Assembly (NCBI GenBank): GCA_949025205.1
Contig: CARMXJ010000038.1
Coordinates: 1 to 12,791, forward strand
DNA from: an uncultured Bacilli bacterium
Lineage (GTDB): Bacteria; Bacillota_I; Bacilli_A; RF39; UBA660
Direction: 5' to 3'
DNA: 12,791 nucleotides
Positions 1 through 6,237 of the stretch are shown here, piece after piece (positions within the stretch are counted from its first letter, which is position 1; each line of letters starts with the position of its first letter). The translations under genes and the position numbers were made by a program. The notes under the pieces are model-generated. The model did no database searches and was not told the DNA's origin. It saw nothing but the letters and a program-made list of their open reading frames with translations.

Positions 1-350
1 GCAAAAGTTCCTTTACTATATTTTCCGCTGCTTGGAATAATTCCAATAGCATTAAAATCTCTTTTCCAACGATTAGGTGTCATAGTAAAACGATTATAAG
101 GAGCTTCATCAATTTTAATTCTGTGAGATTCCACGGAATTAAAATCTTCATTATTAATTTCTTCCCATAAACTATAGTAATCAAATGAATTTTTATTTGA
201 CATCCAATTTCTAATTACGCCAGATGGATCTTTAGAATTCGCCTGTTTAGCTAAATCAGTTAATGAAATATAATTTACATTACCTACTCTTAAAATTCCT
301 ACTTTATTTTCTTTTACAATTATCTCTGTAGTTACTATATCTTTTTTCAT
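1..350 (-). CDS. KilA-N domain protein, N-terminal part (cut by window edge)
   Basis: A minus-strand reading frame opens at ATG 348-350 and runs off the left edge after 116 complete codons without a stop. The start is supported by AGAGAGGTG seven bases upstream of the ATG. The translation shows a KilA-N fold signature: YISLTDLAK at residues 27-35, VIRNWMSNKNSFDYYSLWEE at 45-64, FNSVE at 70-74, and FTMTPNRW...NAIGIIPSSGKYSKGTF at 88-116. KilA-N is a DNA-binding domain known from phage and large DNA virus proteins and also found in bacterial chromosomal genes. No other phage gene is visible here, so it may be a stand-alone chromosomal copy or the edge of a prophage remnant. The C-terminal part, which would show any partner domain, lies outside the window. 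Family assignment is confident; role is unknown. Confidence 0.85.
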   Translation of the reverse strand, partial: MKKDIVTTEIIVKENKVGILRVGNVNYISLTDLAKQANSKDPSGVIRNWMSNKNSFDYYSLWEEINNEDFNSVESHRIKIDEAPYNRFTMTPNRWKRDFNAIGIIPSSGKYSKGTF

Positions 351-378
351 TATTTCACCTCTCTCTTTTTGAATTTTA

Positions 379-415
379 AAAGGATGTTCACATATTTTTT
401 CTGTTTACATCCTTT
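379..415. repeat. inverted repeat between secA and the KilA-N gene
   Basis: AAAGGATGT (379-387) pairs perfectly with ACATCCTTT (407-415) around a 19-base loop. On the plus strand it is followed by ATTTTT, on the minus strand by only a short T run. It could be a weak terminator or a hairpin in the KilA-N leader; no strong secA terminator is otherwise visible. Confidence 0.45.
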
Positions 416-431
416 ATTTTTAAGGCATTAA

Positions 432-460
432 GCTATACTTTTTAAATTATTTGCAAACAA
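432..460 (-). promoter_or_regulatory. weak candidate promoter for the KilA-N gene
   Basis: On the minus strand TTGTTT (455-460) and TATAGC (432-437) are separated by 17 bases. Matches to consensus are only 3/6 and 4/6. Reading through from secA is an equally good explanation. Confidence 0.3.
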
Positions 461-473
461 ATATGAATTTGTT
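456..473. repeat. short hairpin downstream of secA
   Basis: AACAAAT (456-462) and ATTTGTT (467-473) form a perfect 7-bp stem with a 4-base loop. On the plus strand it is followed by AACATTTTTT; on the minus strand, the direction of secA, there is no T tract. It may stabilise the secA 3' end, but a terminator role is not clear. Confidence 0.35.
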
Positions 474-518
474 AACATTTTTTAACTTTGCAAAATCCTC
501 GCAATCCCTTTATTTATC

Positions 519-3008
519 TCACTTTCCGCAGCAATTTTTGTACTTTTTGCCCGAACCACATGGACATGAGTCATTTCGACCCACCTTTTTTTCTGCTTTT
601 TTAGGAGTTTGTTTTACTTTTTCTTTGCCATCATTTGCAACACCTTTTATGGTTTGTTTTCTTTCTACATTTTGTTCTATATTTGCTTTCAGTAAAAATG
701 CTGCAATATTGCTATCTATGTTGTCTAAAAGATTTTCAAATAAATCGAATCCTTCCATTGTATACGCTTGCAAAGGATTTACTTGCCCATAGCCGCGAAG
801 CATGATTCCTTCTTTTAAATGCTCCATAGCACTAATATGGTCAACCCATAATGAATCTACCATTCTTAAAGAGATAGCCCGTTCAAATTCACTAAAATTT
901 GGAGCAATGCTAATTTTTTTCTCATAATCACCAATAATACGGTCGGTTAGAATTTCTTTAATTTCTTCTTCGCTCTTATCTTCTATATCTTTAACATCCA
1001 TTTGTTTGTTTTTTAAATAATTTGTATTGATAAATTCAATGATTTCACTTTTGTCATCTTCCGTTAAATAGCCTTCTGGTTCAATATGATTTTCTACTAG
1101 GTTAGTAATTGTATTTCTAAATATATTTAAAATGTTGTCATGAATGTTTTCATTGTCTAAGATTTCGTTACGTTTTTCATAAATAATGGTACGTTGTTCG
1201 TTTACTACATTGTCGTAATCCAGTAGACTCTTACGCATATCAAAATTGTTTCCTTCCACCTTTTTTTGTGCTGTTTCTATACTTCTTGTAATGGCTTTGG
1301 AACGGATGGATTGGTCATCGGTCATTCCTAGACTTTGTACAATTTGTTTGATACGGTCTGTTCCAAACATACGCATTAAGTCATCATCAAAAGATACAAA
1401 GAATTGACTGGTACCCACATCTCCTTGGCGTCCAGAACGTCCACGCAATTGGTTATCGATACGGCGAGATTCATGGCGTTCTGTTCCTATCACATAAAGT
1501 CCCCCTAAAACTAGAGTTTCTTCTGTTAATTTAATATCTGTTCCACGACCTGCCATGTTAGTTGCTATTGTAATGGCTCCTTTTGTTCCGGCACTCGCAA
1601 TAATCTCTGCTTCTCTTTCATGGTTTTTGGCATTTAATACTTCGTGTTTTAATCCTGCTTTGGTTAAGAGTTTACTTAGGTGCTCATTTGCCTCAACCGA
1701 AATGGTACCTACTAAGATAGGTTGTCCCGTAGAATGGATTTCTTTAATTGTATTTACAATTGCTTTGTATTTTCCAGCCATATTGGCATACACTAAATCT
1801 GGTAAGTCAACACGGGCAATTGGTTTATTTGTTGGAATACAAATAACATACATGTTGTAAATATTTCTAAATTCTTCTTCTTCTGTTTTAGCAGTTCCTG
1901 TCATTCCAGATAATTTTTCATACATACGAAATAAGTTTTGGAATGTAATGGTTGCCATAGTTTTGGTTTCTACATTGATTGTTACACGTTCTTTTGCTTC
2001 GATTGCTTGGTGAAGTCCATCGCTAAATTGTCTTCCTTGCATCAAGCGACCTGTGAATTGGTCAACGATTACGACTTGGTCATCGCTAACGACATAGTCA
2101 ATGTCTTTTTTAAAACCATAATTTGCTTTTAAAGCTTGGTTTACATGGTGCACTAAACCAGTATTTGCTAAATCATATAAGTTGTCTACTCTAAAGAATT
2201 TTTCAATTTTTTTACTTCCAGCTTCTGTTAGAGAAACATTTTTTACTTTTTCATCTACTGTGTAATCTTCTTCATTAATTAAATTTTTAACTGCTCTATC
2301 GGCATCTACATAAAGATTTCCAGTATTTGCTTGGCCACCGGAAATAATAAGAGGTGTTCTTGCTTCATCGATTAAGATGGAGTCTACTTCATCCACTATA
2401 CAAAAATGAAGTGGTCTTTGAACACGGTCTTCTTTTCGTGCTACCATATTGTCTCTTAAGTAATCGAAACCTATTTCATTATTTGTTGAATATAATACAT
2501 CGCATGCATAAGCTTCTTTTTTCTCTTTTGGAGATAAATCTCTTAAATTCAATCCTACGGTTAATCCTAAAAAGCGATATACCTCTCCCATCCATTCGGA
2601 GTCACGTTTAGCTAAGAATTCATTTACAGTTACAATGTGTACTCCTTTTCCGGTTAAGGCATTTAAATAAGTAGGCATTGTTTCGGTTAGGGTTTTTCCT
2701 TCCCCTGTTTTCATCTCAGCGATGTTTCCAAAATGAATAGCAAGTCCACCTAGAATTTGCACATAGTATGGTTTTTCACCAATAACACGAAAAGCTGCTT
2801 CACGAACTACCGCAAAAGCTGGAACGATTAAGTCATCTAAACTTTTTCCATTTTCTAATTCACTTTTAAATTCTTCTGTTTTCTTTTTTAATTCCTCATC
2901 AGATAATTTTTGCATTTCCTCATCTAATGCAACGATTGCATCAGCAATACGTTCAAAACGTTTTAATTCTTTGTATTCTGAATCTACTAATTTTCTTAAA
3001 AATCCCAT
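519..3008 (-). CDS. secA: preprotein translocase ATPase SecA
   Basis: This 829-residue protein is full length for a Firmicutes SecA. It is the motor that pushes unfolded preproteins through SecYEG at the membrane using ATP. Walker A (MKTGEGKT) sits at residues 99-106 and Walker B with the following signature (FCIVDEVDSILIDEARTPL) at 202-220. The helicase II-like region includes the TNMAGRGTDIKL and RRIDNQLRGRSGRQGD motifs. The C-terminus is a SEC-C zinc tail, VGRNDSCPCGSGKKYKNCC, which in other bacteria binds SecB or ribosomes. The ATG at 3006-3008 has AGAAGGAG nine bases upstream. The gene ends in TGA, showing TGA is a stop here. It follows the HExxH gene by 40 bases and has its own extended -10 promoter. 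In Bacillus hpf lies directly upstream of secA; here one gene has been inserted between them. There is no prfB downstream. Confidence 0.99.
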   Translation of the reverse strand: MGFLRKLVDSEYKELKRFERIADAIVALDEEMQKLSDEELKKKTEEFKSELENGKSLDDLIVPAFAVVREAAFRVIGEKPYYVQILGGLAIHFGNIAEMKTGEGKTLTETMPTYLNALTGKGVHIVTVNEFLAKRDSEWMGEVYRFLGLTVGLNLRDLSPKEKKEAYACDVLYSTNNEIGFDYLRDNMVARKEDRVQRPLHFCIVDEVDSILIDEARTPLIISGGQANTGNLYVDADRAVKNLINEEDYTVDEKVKNVSLTEAGSKKIEKFFRVDNLYDLANTGLVHHVNQALKANYGFKKDIDYVVSDDQVVIVDQFTGRLMQGRQFSDGLHQAIEAKERVTINVETKTMATITFQNLFRMYEKLSGMTGTAKTEEEEFRNIYNMYVICIPTNKPIARVDLPDLVYANMAGKYKAIVNTIKEIHSTGQPILVGTISVEANEHLSKLLTKAGLKHEVLNAKNHEREAEIIASAGTKGAITIATNMAGRGTDIKLTEETLVLGGLYVIGTERHESRRIDNQLRGRSGRQGDVGTSQFFVSFDDDLMRMFGTDRIKQIVQSLGMTDDQSIRSKAITRSIETAQKKVEGNNFDMRKSLLDYDNVVNEQRTIIYEKRNEILDNENIHDNILNIFRNTITNLVENHIEPEGYLTEDDKSEIIEFINTNYLKNKQMDVKDIEDKSEEEIKEILTDRIIGDYEKKISIAPNFSEFERAISLRMVDSLWVDHISAMEHLKEGIMLRGYGQVNPLQAYTMEGFDLFENLLDNIDSNIAAFLLKANIEQNVERKQTIKGVANDGKEKVKQTPKKAEKKVGRNDSCPCGSGKKYKNCCGK

Positions 3009-3017
3009 CTTGTATCT

Positions 3018-3043
3018 CTCCTTCTATAAAGTATATTATATCA
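3018..3043 (-). promoter_or_regulatory. secA extended -10 promoter and ribosome binding site
   Basis: TGATATAAT (3035-3043) is a perfect extended -10; there is no good -35 because the upstream bases still encode the end of the HExxH protein. AGAAGGAG (3018-3025) is the secA ribosome binding site. The predicted leader is about 20 bases. Confidence 0.6.
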
Positions 3044-3048
3044 TAATA

Positions 3049-4272
3049 CTAGTTATTTGGTTTTGTTTTTGTAAGACTATATTCTCCAGCTTGCAAATTT
3101 TCTATGCTTTCGTATTTATTATTTTCATTAATTACGATTATTTCTTTTGTTTCTGGTATAATATAAGTGTATTCTTCACTTAGAAAAGAAGTATATAAGG
3201 TATAACGATTTTCTGCTAAGGCATTTTGAATAATAAAATTATTTTCGTTGTTTTCATCTGCTAATATAGCAAGATTTGCCCAAGCTATTCTAATCTCTTT
3301 ATGTATTTGTTCGGCTTTGATTTTTAAGTTTTCTGCCTCTTCCATTTCATTTTTTTCTTCTTTGTCTCTTGCTTTTCGATCTATTTTTAAGACTTCATCC
3401 ATTGATTTTATTAATTCTTTTATTTGTTTTTTATCTGTTTTTGTTTTATCTGCTAGTGCTTCATAAAGTTCGTTTTCTTTCCCATTTATAATACAATATA
3501 TTAATTTGTCTTTTCCTATAATTTCTTTCATAATAAGTAAATTTTCGTTTTCATCTAAGTAAGATATATCTTTACAATATTTGTCCATAGTAGCACAACA
3601 GTAGCCTTCTTCTATTCCCATATGTGCTAAAAGTCTTCCAAAAGCATTGTGAATACTTTCATGAACAATTGTATTTTCATCTTCTCTATTTAAACGAATT
3701 ATTTTGTTGCCAGCTGTTTCTCCCTTTACAGCATTATCTTCTTCATTTGCCCTATATTTTACATCGTTTTCTGCTAAGCTATTTAAAAGTTGAATATAGG
3801 TTGATGTTTCGTATTGTTTTCCTTCTTCTAATAAAACTTGTCCCCAAAATTCTTTTAAATTTCTTTTTTGTTCTGGTGTATAGTTTTCATTTCTATCGAT
3901 GTATTCTCCACATTTCTGAGCTAAGAAAGTTACATCTAGTTCTTCGTTTTGTAACATTTTTAGATAAAGTGTTGGATCATTTGTTAAAACATATCTATTT
4001 TGATAAGCTTTCTTTCCTCCTAAAGTAACTCCAGTTGCTAGTAGAAGAAATGCTAGTATATATTTTCTTTTTCTTTGTATTCCTAGTTTTTTTATTTTCT
4101 CCTTATATTTTTTACGAATTTCGATTTTTTCACTATCTGATAATTTTTTTTCTGTACCATCTTTTTTTATACATGTTAAAGTATTTGTTTTTGGATTTAT
4201 ATAAATTCTTTTTATTTCAATTTTATCTTCCATTTCGCTTTTATATATACCTAAATATTTTAGTTTCTTCAA
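3049..4272 (-). CDS. putative membrane-anchored HExxH metallopeptidase-like protein, unknown function
   Basis: I do not recognise this gene as a named family. From the preferred TTG start (4270-4272) it has 407 residues. A basic N-terminal segment with many K/E residues is followed by one membrane segment near residues 71-86 (ILAFLLLATGVTLGG), with positive charges before it, so the large C-terminal part is probably outside the cell. VHESIH at 203-208 matches the zincin HExxH motif, and the EEG at 221-223 lies at a plausible distance to give a third zinc ligand. A charged, probably coiled-coil stretch follows at about 280-330. A GTG at 4279-4281 would extend it by three codons, but the binding site AGGGAG runs directly into that GTG and lies eight bases from the TTG, so TTG is chosen. 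It sits between hpf and secA, where Bacillus has no gene, with its own sigma-A promoter. Activity is unproven. Confidence 0.75.
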   Translation of the reverse strand: MKKLKYLGIYKSEMEDKIEIKRIYINPKTNTLTCIKKDGTEKKLSDSEKIEIRKKYKEKIKKLGIQRKRKYILAFLLLATGVTLGGKKAYQNRYVLTNDPTLYLKMLQNEELDVTFLAQKCGEYIDRNENYTPEQKRNLKEFWGQVLLEEGKQYETSTYIQLLNSLAENDVKYRANEEDNAVKGETAGNKIIRLNREDENTIVHESIHNAFGRLLAHMGIEEGYCCATMDKYCKDISYLDENENLLIMKEIIGKDKLIYCIINGKENELYEALADKTKTDKKQIKELIKSMDEVLKIDRKARDKEEKNEMEEAENLKIKAEQIHKEIRIAWANLAILADENNENNFIIQNALAENRYTLYTSFLSEEYTYIIPETKEIIVINENNKYESIENLQAGEYSLTKTKPNN

Positions 4273-4279
4273 TTTAGTC

Positions 4280-4309
4280 ACTCCCTATAAATTAATTTGC
4301 ATAGGGAGT
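4280..4309. repeat. perfect inverted repeat over start site and ribosome binding site of the HExxH gene
   Basis: ACTCCCTAT (4280-4288) and ATAGGGAGT (4301-4309) are perfect complements separated by 12 bases. The repeat begins one base after the -10 and its other arm is the AGGGAG ribosome binding site. It could be an operator, or, if transcription starts at its outer edge, a hairpin hiding the binding site. Confidence 0.7.
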
Positions 4310-4338
4310 ATTCTAACCGATTTTTTTAATATTTTCAA
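4310..4338 (-). promoter_or_regulatory. sigma-A promoter of the HExxH gene
   Basis: TTGAAA (4333-4338) and TAGAAT (4310-4315) are each 5/6 to consensus with the ideal 17-base spacer. This is one of the few promoters in the window with a good -35 and no TG extension. Confidence 0.75.
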
Positions 4339-4342
4339 TCAC

Positions 4343-4369
4343 AAAAAAAGAAAGCAAGTTTACCTTCTT
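4343..4369 (-). terminator. hpf rho-independent terminator overlapping the stop codon
   Basis: On the minus strand an 8-bp stem (two G-T pairs) with a 6-base loop starts with the last two bases of the hpf TAA and is followed by five further T residues (4343-4347). Confidence 0.75.
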
Positions 4370-4901
4370 AATTTGCGTTTATGATTCCGTATTTTCCATC
4401 TTTTCTTTTATAAAGAACAGATATACATTCCTCATCAATGTTTTTGAAAACAAAGAAATCATGTCCTAATAGTTCTGCTTGTAATATTGCTTCTTCTTCG
4501 TCCATAGGTTTCATTTCTATATTTTTTCTCTTAACGATTTTATTATCGTTTTCTTCATCTGTTTCTACTTCAAAGTCTAAATTTAAAGCAAAATTTTCAG
4601 TATTTTTATATTTATTTTTTAATCTTGTTTTATTTTTTCTTATTTGTCTTTCTAATTTATCTACCACTAAATCAATAGCAGCATATAAATCTTGATGGCT
4701 TTCTTCTGCCCTTATTGTGAATTTACTTGTAGGAATTGTTACCTCAATTACTTGAGATGTGTTATTAATTTTAATATTAACGTATACTTTTATCGTATCT
4801 GGAGCATCAAAGTATTTTTCTAACCTGTTAAATTTGTTAGTAATTTGTTCTCTTATCGCCTCTGTTACTTCTACTTTTTCTCCTCTAATATTAATTTCCA
4901 T
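4368..4901 (-). CDS. hpf: long-form ribosome hibernation promoting factor (HPF)
   Basis: The 177-residue protein has the length and two-domain layout of long HPF. Residues 1-100 are the S30AE-type ribosome-binding domain (MEINIRGEKVEVTEAIREQI, then KIYVNIKI-like strands and the ESHQDLYAAIDLVVDKLERQ helix). A linker of about 30 residues leads to the C-terminal dimerisation domain (MKPMDEEEAILQAELLGHDF...RKDGKYGII). In Bacilli this protein binds the 30S subunit and joins ribosomes into inactive 100S dimers in stationary phase. The ATG 4899-4901 is preceded by AAGGAAGGTG. The gene has its own extended -10 promoter and terminator. Its neighbourhood with secA matches Bacillus (yvyD-secA), apart from the inserted HExxH gene. 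Confidence 0.97.
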   Translation of the reverse strand: MEINIRGEKVEVTEAIREQITNKFNRLEKYFDAPDTIKVYVNIKINNTSQVIEVTIPTSKFTIRAEESHQDLYAAIDLVVDKLERQIRKNKTRLKNKYKNTENFALNLDFEVETDEENDNKIVKRKNIEMKPMDEEEAILQAELLGHDFFVFKNIDEECISVLYKRKDGKYGIINAN

Positions 4902-4905
4902 ATTT

Positions 4906-4930
4906 CACCTTCCTTATAAGGATTATAACA
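4906..4930 (-). promoter_or_regulatory. hpf extended -10 promoter, ribosome binding site and palindrome
   Basis: TGTTATAAT (4922-4930) is a perfect extended -10. AAGGAAGGTG (4906-4915) is the binding site, so the leader would be only about 15 bases. Between them TCCTTATAAGGA (4911-4922) is a perfect 12-base palindrome covering the predicted start point, a possible operator. Confidence 0.55.
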
Positions 4931-4951
4931 TACAAAAAATTTTTTTAATAC

Positions 4952-4974
4952 AAAAAAACTACTATACAGTAGTT
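4952..4974 (-). terminator. csp terminator enclosing the stop codon
   Basis: On the minus strand AACTACT and AGTAGTT form a perfect 7-bp stem with loop GTAT, followed by five more T residues (4952-4956). The csp TAG (4962-4964) spans the loop and the stem edge. Confidence 0.85.
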
Positions 4975-5174
4975 AGTTGTGTTGTAGCTACATCAACAGC
5001 TTGAAGCCCTTTTGAAGTTTCGATTAGTTTAAAATCTACGATGTCACCTTCTTTTAAGGTTTTATAGCCTTCTTTGTTTATAGCTGAATAATGAACAAAT
5101 ATGTCTTCTAAGTCATTGCATTCTATGAATCCATATCCTTTCTCATTATTAAACCATTTTACTTTTCCACGCAT
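4962..5174 (-). CDS. csp: cold-shock protein (CspA/B family)
   Basis: A single cold-shock domain of 70 residues. It is a five-strand OB-fold RNA/DNA-binding protein that keeps mRNA unfolded at low temperature or in stress. The two RNA-binding motifs are present: KGYGFI at residues 12-17 and DIFVHYSAI at 24-32, after KVKWFNNEKG. The ATG at 5172-5174 is preferred because MRGKVKWF is the usual family start and GAGAGGTG lies nine bases upstream; a GTG at 5184-5186 would add four residues but is part of that binding site. The C-terminus (TTQLTTV) is encoded within the terminator hairpin. The gene is monocistronic and divergent from agrB. Confidence 0.95.
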   Translation of the reverse strand: MRGKVKWFNNEKGYGFIECNDLEDIFVHYSAINKEGYKTLKEGDIVDFKLIETSKGLQAVDVATTQLTTV

Positions 5175-5184
5175 TTTATAATGC
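5171..5184 (-). promoter_or_regulatory. small hairpin over the csp start codon
   Basis: On the minus strand GCATT and AATGC form a 5-bp stem with loop ATAA, placing the csp ATG in the right arm. It could modulate initiation with temperature, but the stem is short. Confidence 0.3.
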
Positions 5185-5209
5185 ACCTCTCCTTCTTACT
5201 CATGTCTTA

Positions 5210-5238
5210 ACAATACCACTAGATTAAAGCACAGACAA
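5210..5238 (-). promoter_or_regulatory. candidate csp promoter
   Basis: TTGTCT (5233-5238), a 17-base spacer and TGG-TATTGT (-10 at 5210-5215) give a moderate promoter with an extended -10 TG. A TATAAA further upstream (near 5275) is an alternative that would give a longer leader, as is common for cold-shock genes. Confidence 0.35.
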
Positions 5239-5404
5239 CAAAATATGATCGACAAAATTCGCACTCTGCTTTTTTTATACTTTTGCTCTAAAAATTCTGA
5301 TTATTGTTCAAATTTTTTTTAATTATTAGAAAAGTATTTTACTTTAATTTTTAGTCAAAATTGTTTTTTATTAAATCCCTTTTTACTGATTTCTTTTATA
5401 AATA

Positions 5405-5413
5405 TGTTATTAT
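5405..5413 (+). promoter_or_regulatory. candidate agrBD promoter (extended -10)
   Basis: TGTTATTAT at 5405-5413 is an extended -10 lying 17 bases before the agrB ATG. There is no convincing -35, which suits a promoter that needs an activator such as phosphorylated AgrA. The two loosely similar elements TTTTTAGTCA (5348-5357) and TTTTTACTGA (5380-5389) lie just upstream. Confidence 0.45.
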
Positions 5414-5430
5414 TTTCTCGGTGTTAAAAT

Positions 5431-6027
5431 ATGAAAGAAGTTTTTGTGAGTAATTCTATTAACTACCTTATAAAAAATAATGCTTGTCAAGAAAAGGATA
5501 TCAAAATATTTCGTTATACTTTAGAATCTATTTATTCCTTTTTTACTAAAACAAGTGTAGTACTATTGTTATCTGTTCTTTTTGGGACATTTAAAATAAC
5601 TATATTTATTTTATTGTTTTATTGTTTGTTAAGAGGATTTTCTTTCGGAATACACGCCACTAAAAATGTATATTGTTGGATTACTACATTAGGTATTTAC
5701 ATAATAAGTTCATTATTTATTAAATTTTTATCTATTCCTAATTTTTACATTTATATAGTTTATTTATTAAGTTTTTTCTTTATTCTTTTATGGGCCCCAG
5801 CGGATACTCCAGCAAGACCTTTATTAAGTAAAAAGAAAAGAACTGTTAATAAAATGATTGCCTTATGTTTGTTTAGTTTTTATATAGTATTAGCACTTTT
5901 TCTTAAAAATCCAAACTTTAACGAAATTATTGCTTTTGTCTTATTAATACAATCCATTTGTATTTGTCCACTTACTTATAAAATATTTCATATACCTTAT
6001 AACAATTACAAAAGTTATAAGAAATAA
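5431..6027 (+). CDS. agrB: AgrB-type membrane peptidase, processes the signal peptide
   Basis: This 198-residue membrane protein belongs to the accessory gene regulator B family, cysteine peptidases that cut the C-terminal tail off AgrD and form the cyclic signal. The catalytic pair is visible as H75 and C82 in RGFSFGIHATKNVYCW (compare H77 and C84 in Staphylococcus aureus AgrB). The family motif APADTPARPL is at 122-131, after a hydrophobic segment. Several further membrane segments lie at about 43-66, 84-100, 105-120 and 142-180. Length is normal. The ATG 5431 has only a weak binding site (GGTG). It is followed after 52 bases by agrD on the same strand. The sensor and regulator genes are on the opposite strand, converging on this unit. 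Confidence 0.95.
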   Translation: MKEVFVSNSINYLIKNNACQEKDIKIFRYTLESIYSFFTKTSVVLLLSVLFGTFKITIFILLFYCLLRGFSFGIHATKNVYCWITTLGIYIISSLFIKFLSIPNFYIYIVYLLSFFFILLWAPADTPARPLLSKKKRTVNKMIALCLFSFYIVLALFLKNPNFNEIIAFVLLIQSICICPLTYKIFHIPYNNYKSYKK

Positions 6028-6032
6028 AGGTG

Positions 6033-6059
6033 GTTTAAATTGTTTATATAGATTTAAAC
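6033..6059 (+). repeat. hairpin between agrB and agrD
   Basis: GTTTAAAT (6033-6040) and ATTTAAAC (6052-6059) form a perfect 8-bp stem with an 11-base loop, placed just before the agrD ribosome binding site (AAAGGAG, 6063-6069). No T run follows. A role in mRNA processing or in favouring agrD translation over agrB is plausible. Confidence 0.55.
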
Positions 6060-6079
6060 ACGAAAGGAGTGAAGAATAA

Positions 6080-6199
6080 ATGGCAAATATGTTTGCAAAT
6101 GTACTTTCTGCTTTAGCTAAAATTGCTAATAATGGAGTATCAACATTTACTTATTTAGGTTTTTTTGATGAAACTGAATGTCCTGAAGAAATGCTTTAA
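6080..6199 (+). CDS. agrD: AgrD-type autoinducing peptide precursor, cysteine-free core
   Basis: A 39-codon gene directly after agrB with a strong binding site (AAAGGAG, 10 bases upstream of ATG 6080-6082). Its product has the three-part AgrD plan. Residues 1-18 (MANMFANVLSALAKIANN) form an amphipathic leader helix. Residues 19-29 (GVSTFTYLGFF) are the likely signal core. Residues 30-39 (DETECPEEML) are the acidic tail that AgrB recognises, like DEVEVPKE in S. aureus. Cleavage is expected between F29 and D30. The only cysteine, C34, is in the tail, so the usual thiolactone cannot form. S21, T22 or T24 could instead give a lactone; S21 to F29 would be a nine-residue ring, the size known for Enterococcus GBAP, and the GFF end is that of the S. 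intermedius lactone peptide. The identity is clear from context; ring chemistry is inference. Confidence 0.93.
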   Translation: MANMFANVLSALAKIANNGVSTFTYLGFFDETECPEEML

Positions 6200-6206
6200 T
6201 AATTGC

Positions 6207-6237
6207 AAAAACACGCAATGATTAGCGTGCTTTTTTT
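6207..6237. terminator. shared bidirectional terminator of agrBD and agrAC
   Basis: CACGC (6212-6216) pairs with GCGTG (6225-6229) around an 8-base loop. A runs at 6207-6211 and T run at 6231-6237 serve as the U tracts for minus- and plus-strand transcripts. The agrC stop TAA (6222-6224) is in the loop. Confidence 0.8.

Noticed and set aside
519..521. Possible mycoplasma-type code (TGA as Trp), given the AT richness
   Set aside because: secA ends with TGA exactly after its conserved zinc motif and Trp codons in the genes spelled out are TGG.
451..792. Plus-strand ORF of 113 codons
   Set aside because: It lies antisense to the conserved end of secA, has no binding site and no recognisable domain. 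The other plus-strand ORFs opposite secA, the HExxH gene, agrA and the ATP-grasp gene are shadows for the same reason.
5187..5430. Small gene or RNA between csp and agrB
   Set aside because: No ORF with a binding site and no stable structure was found; the stretch holds only candidate promoters and AT-rich sequence.
6080..6199. Bacteriocin or lantibiotic precursor
   Set aside because: The acidic DETECPEE tail and position directly after agrB fit AgrD; there is no modification enzyme or transporter gene.
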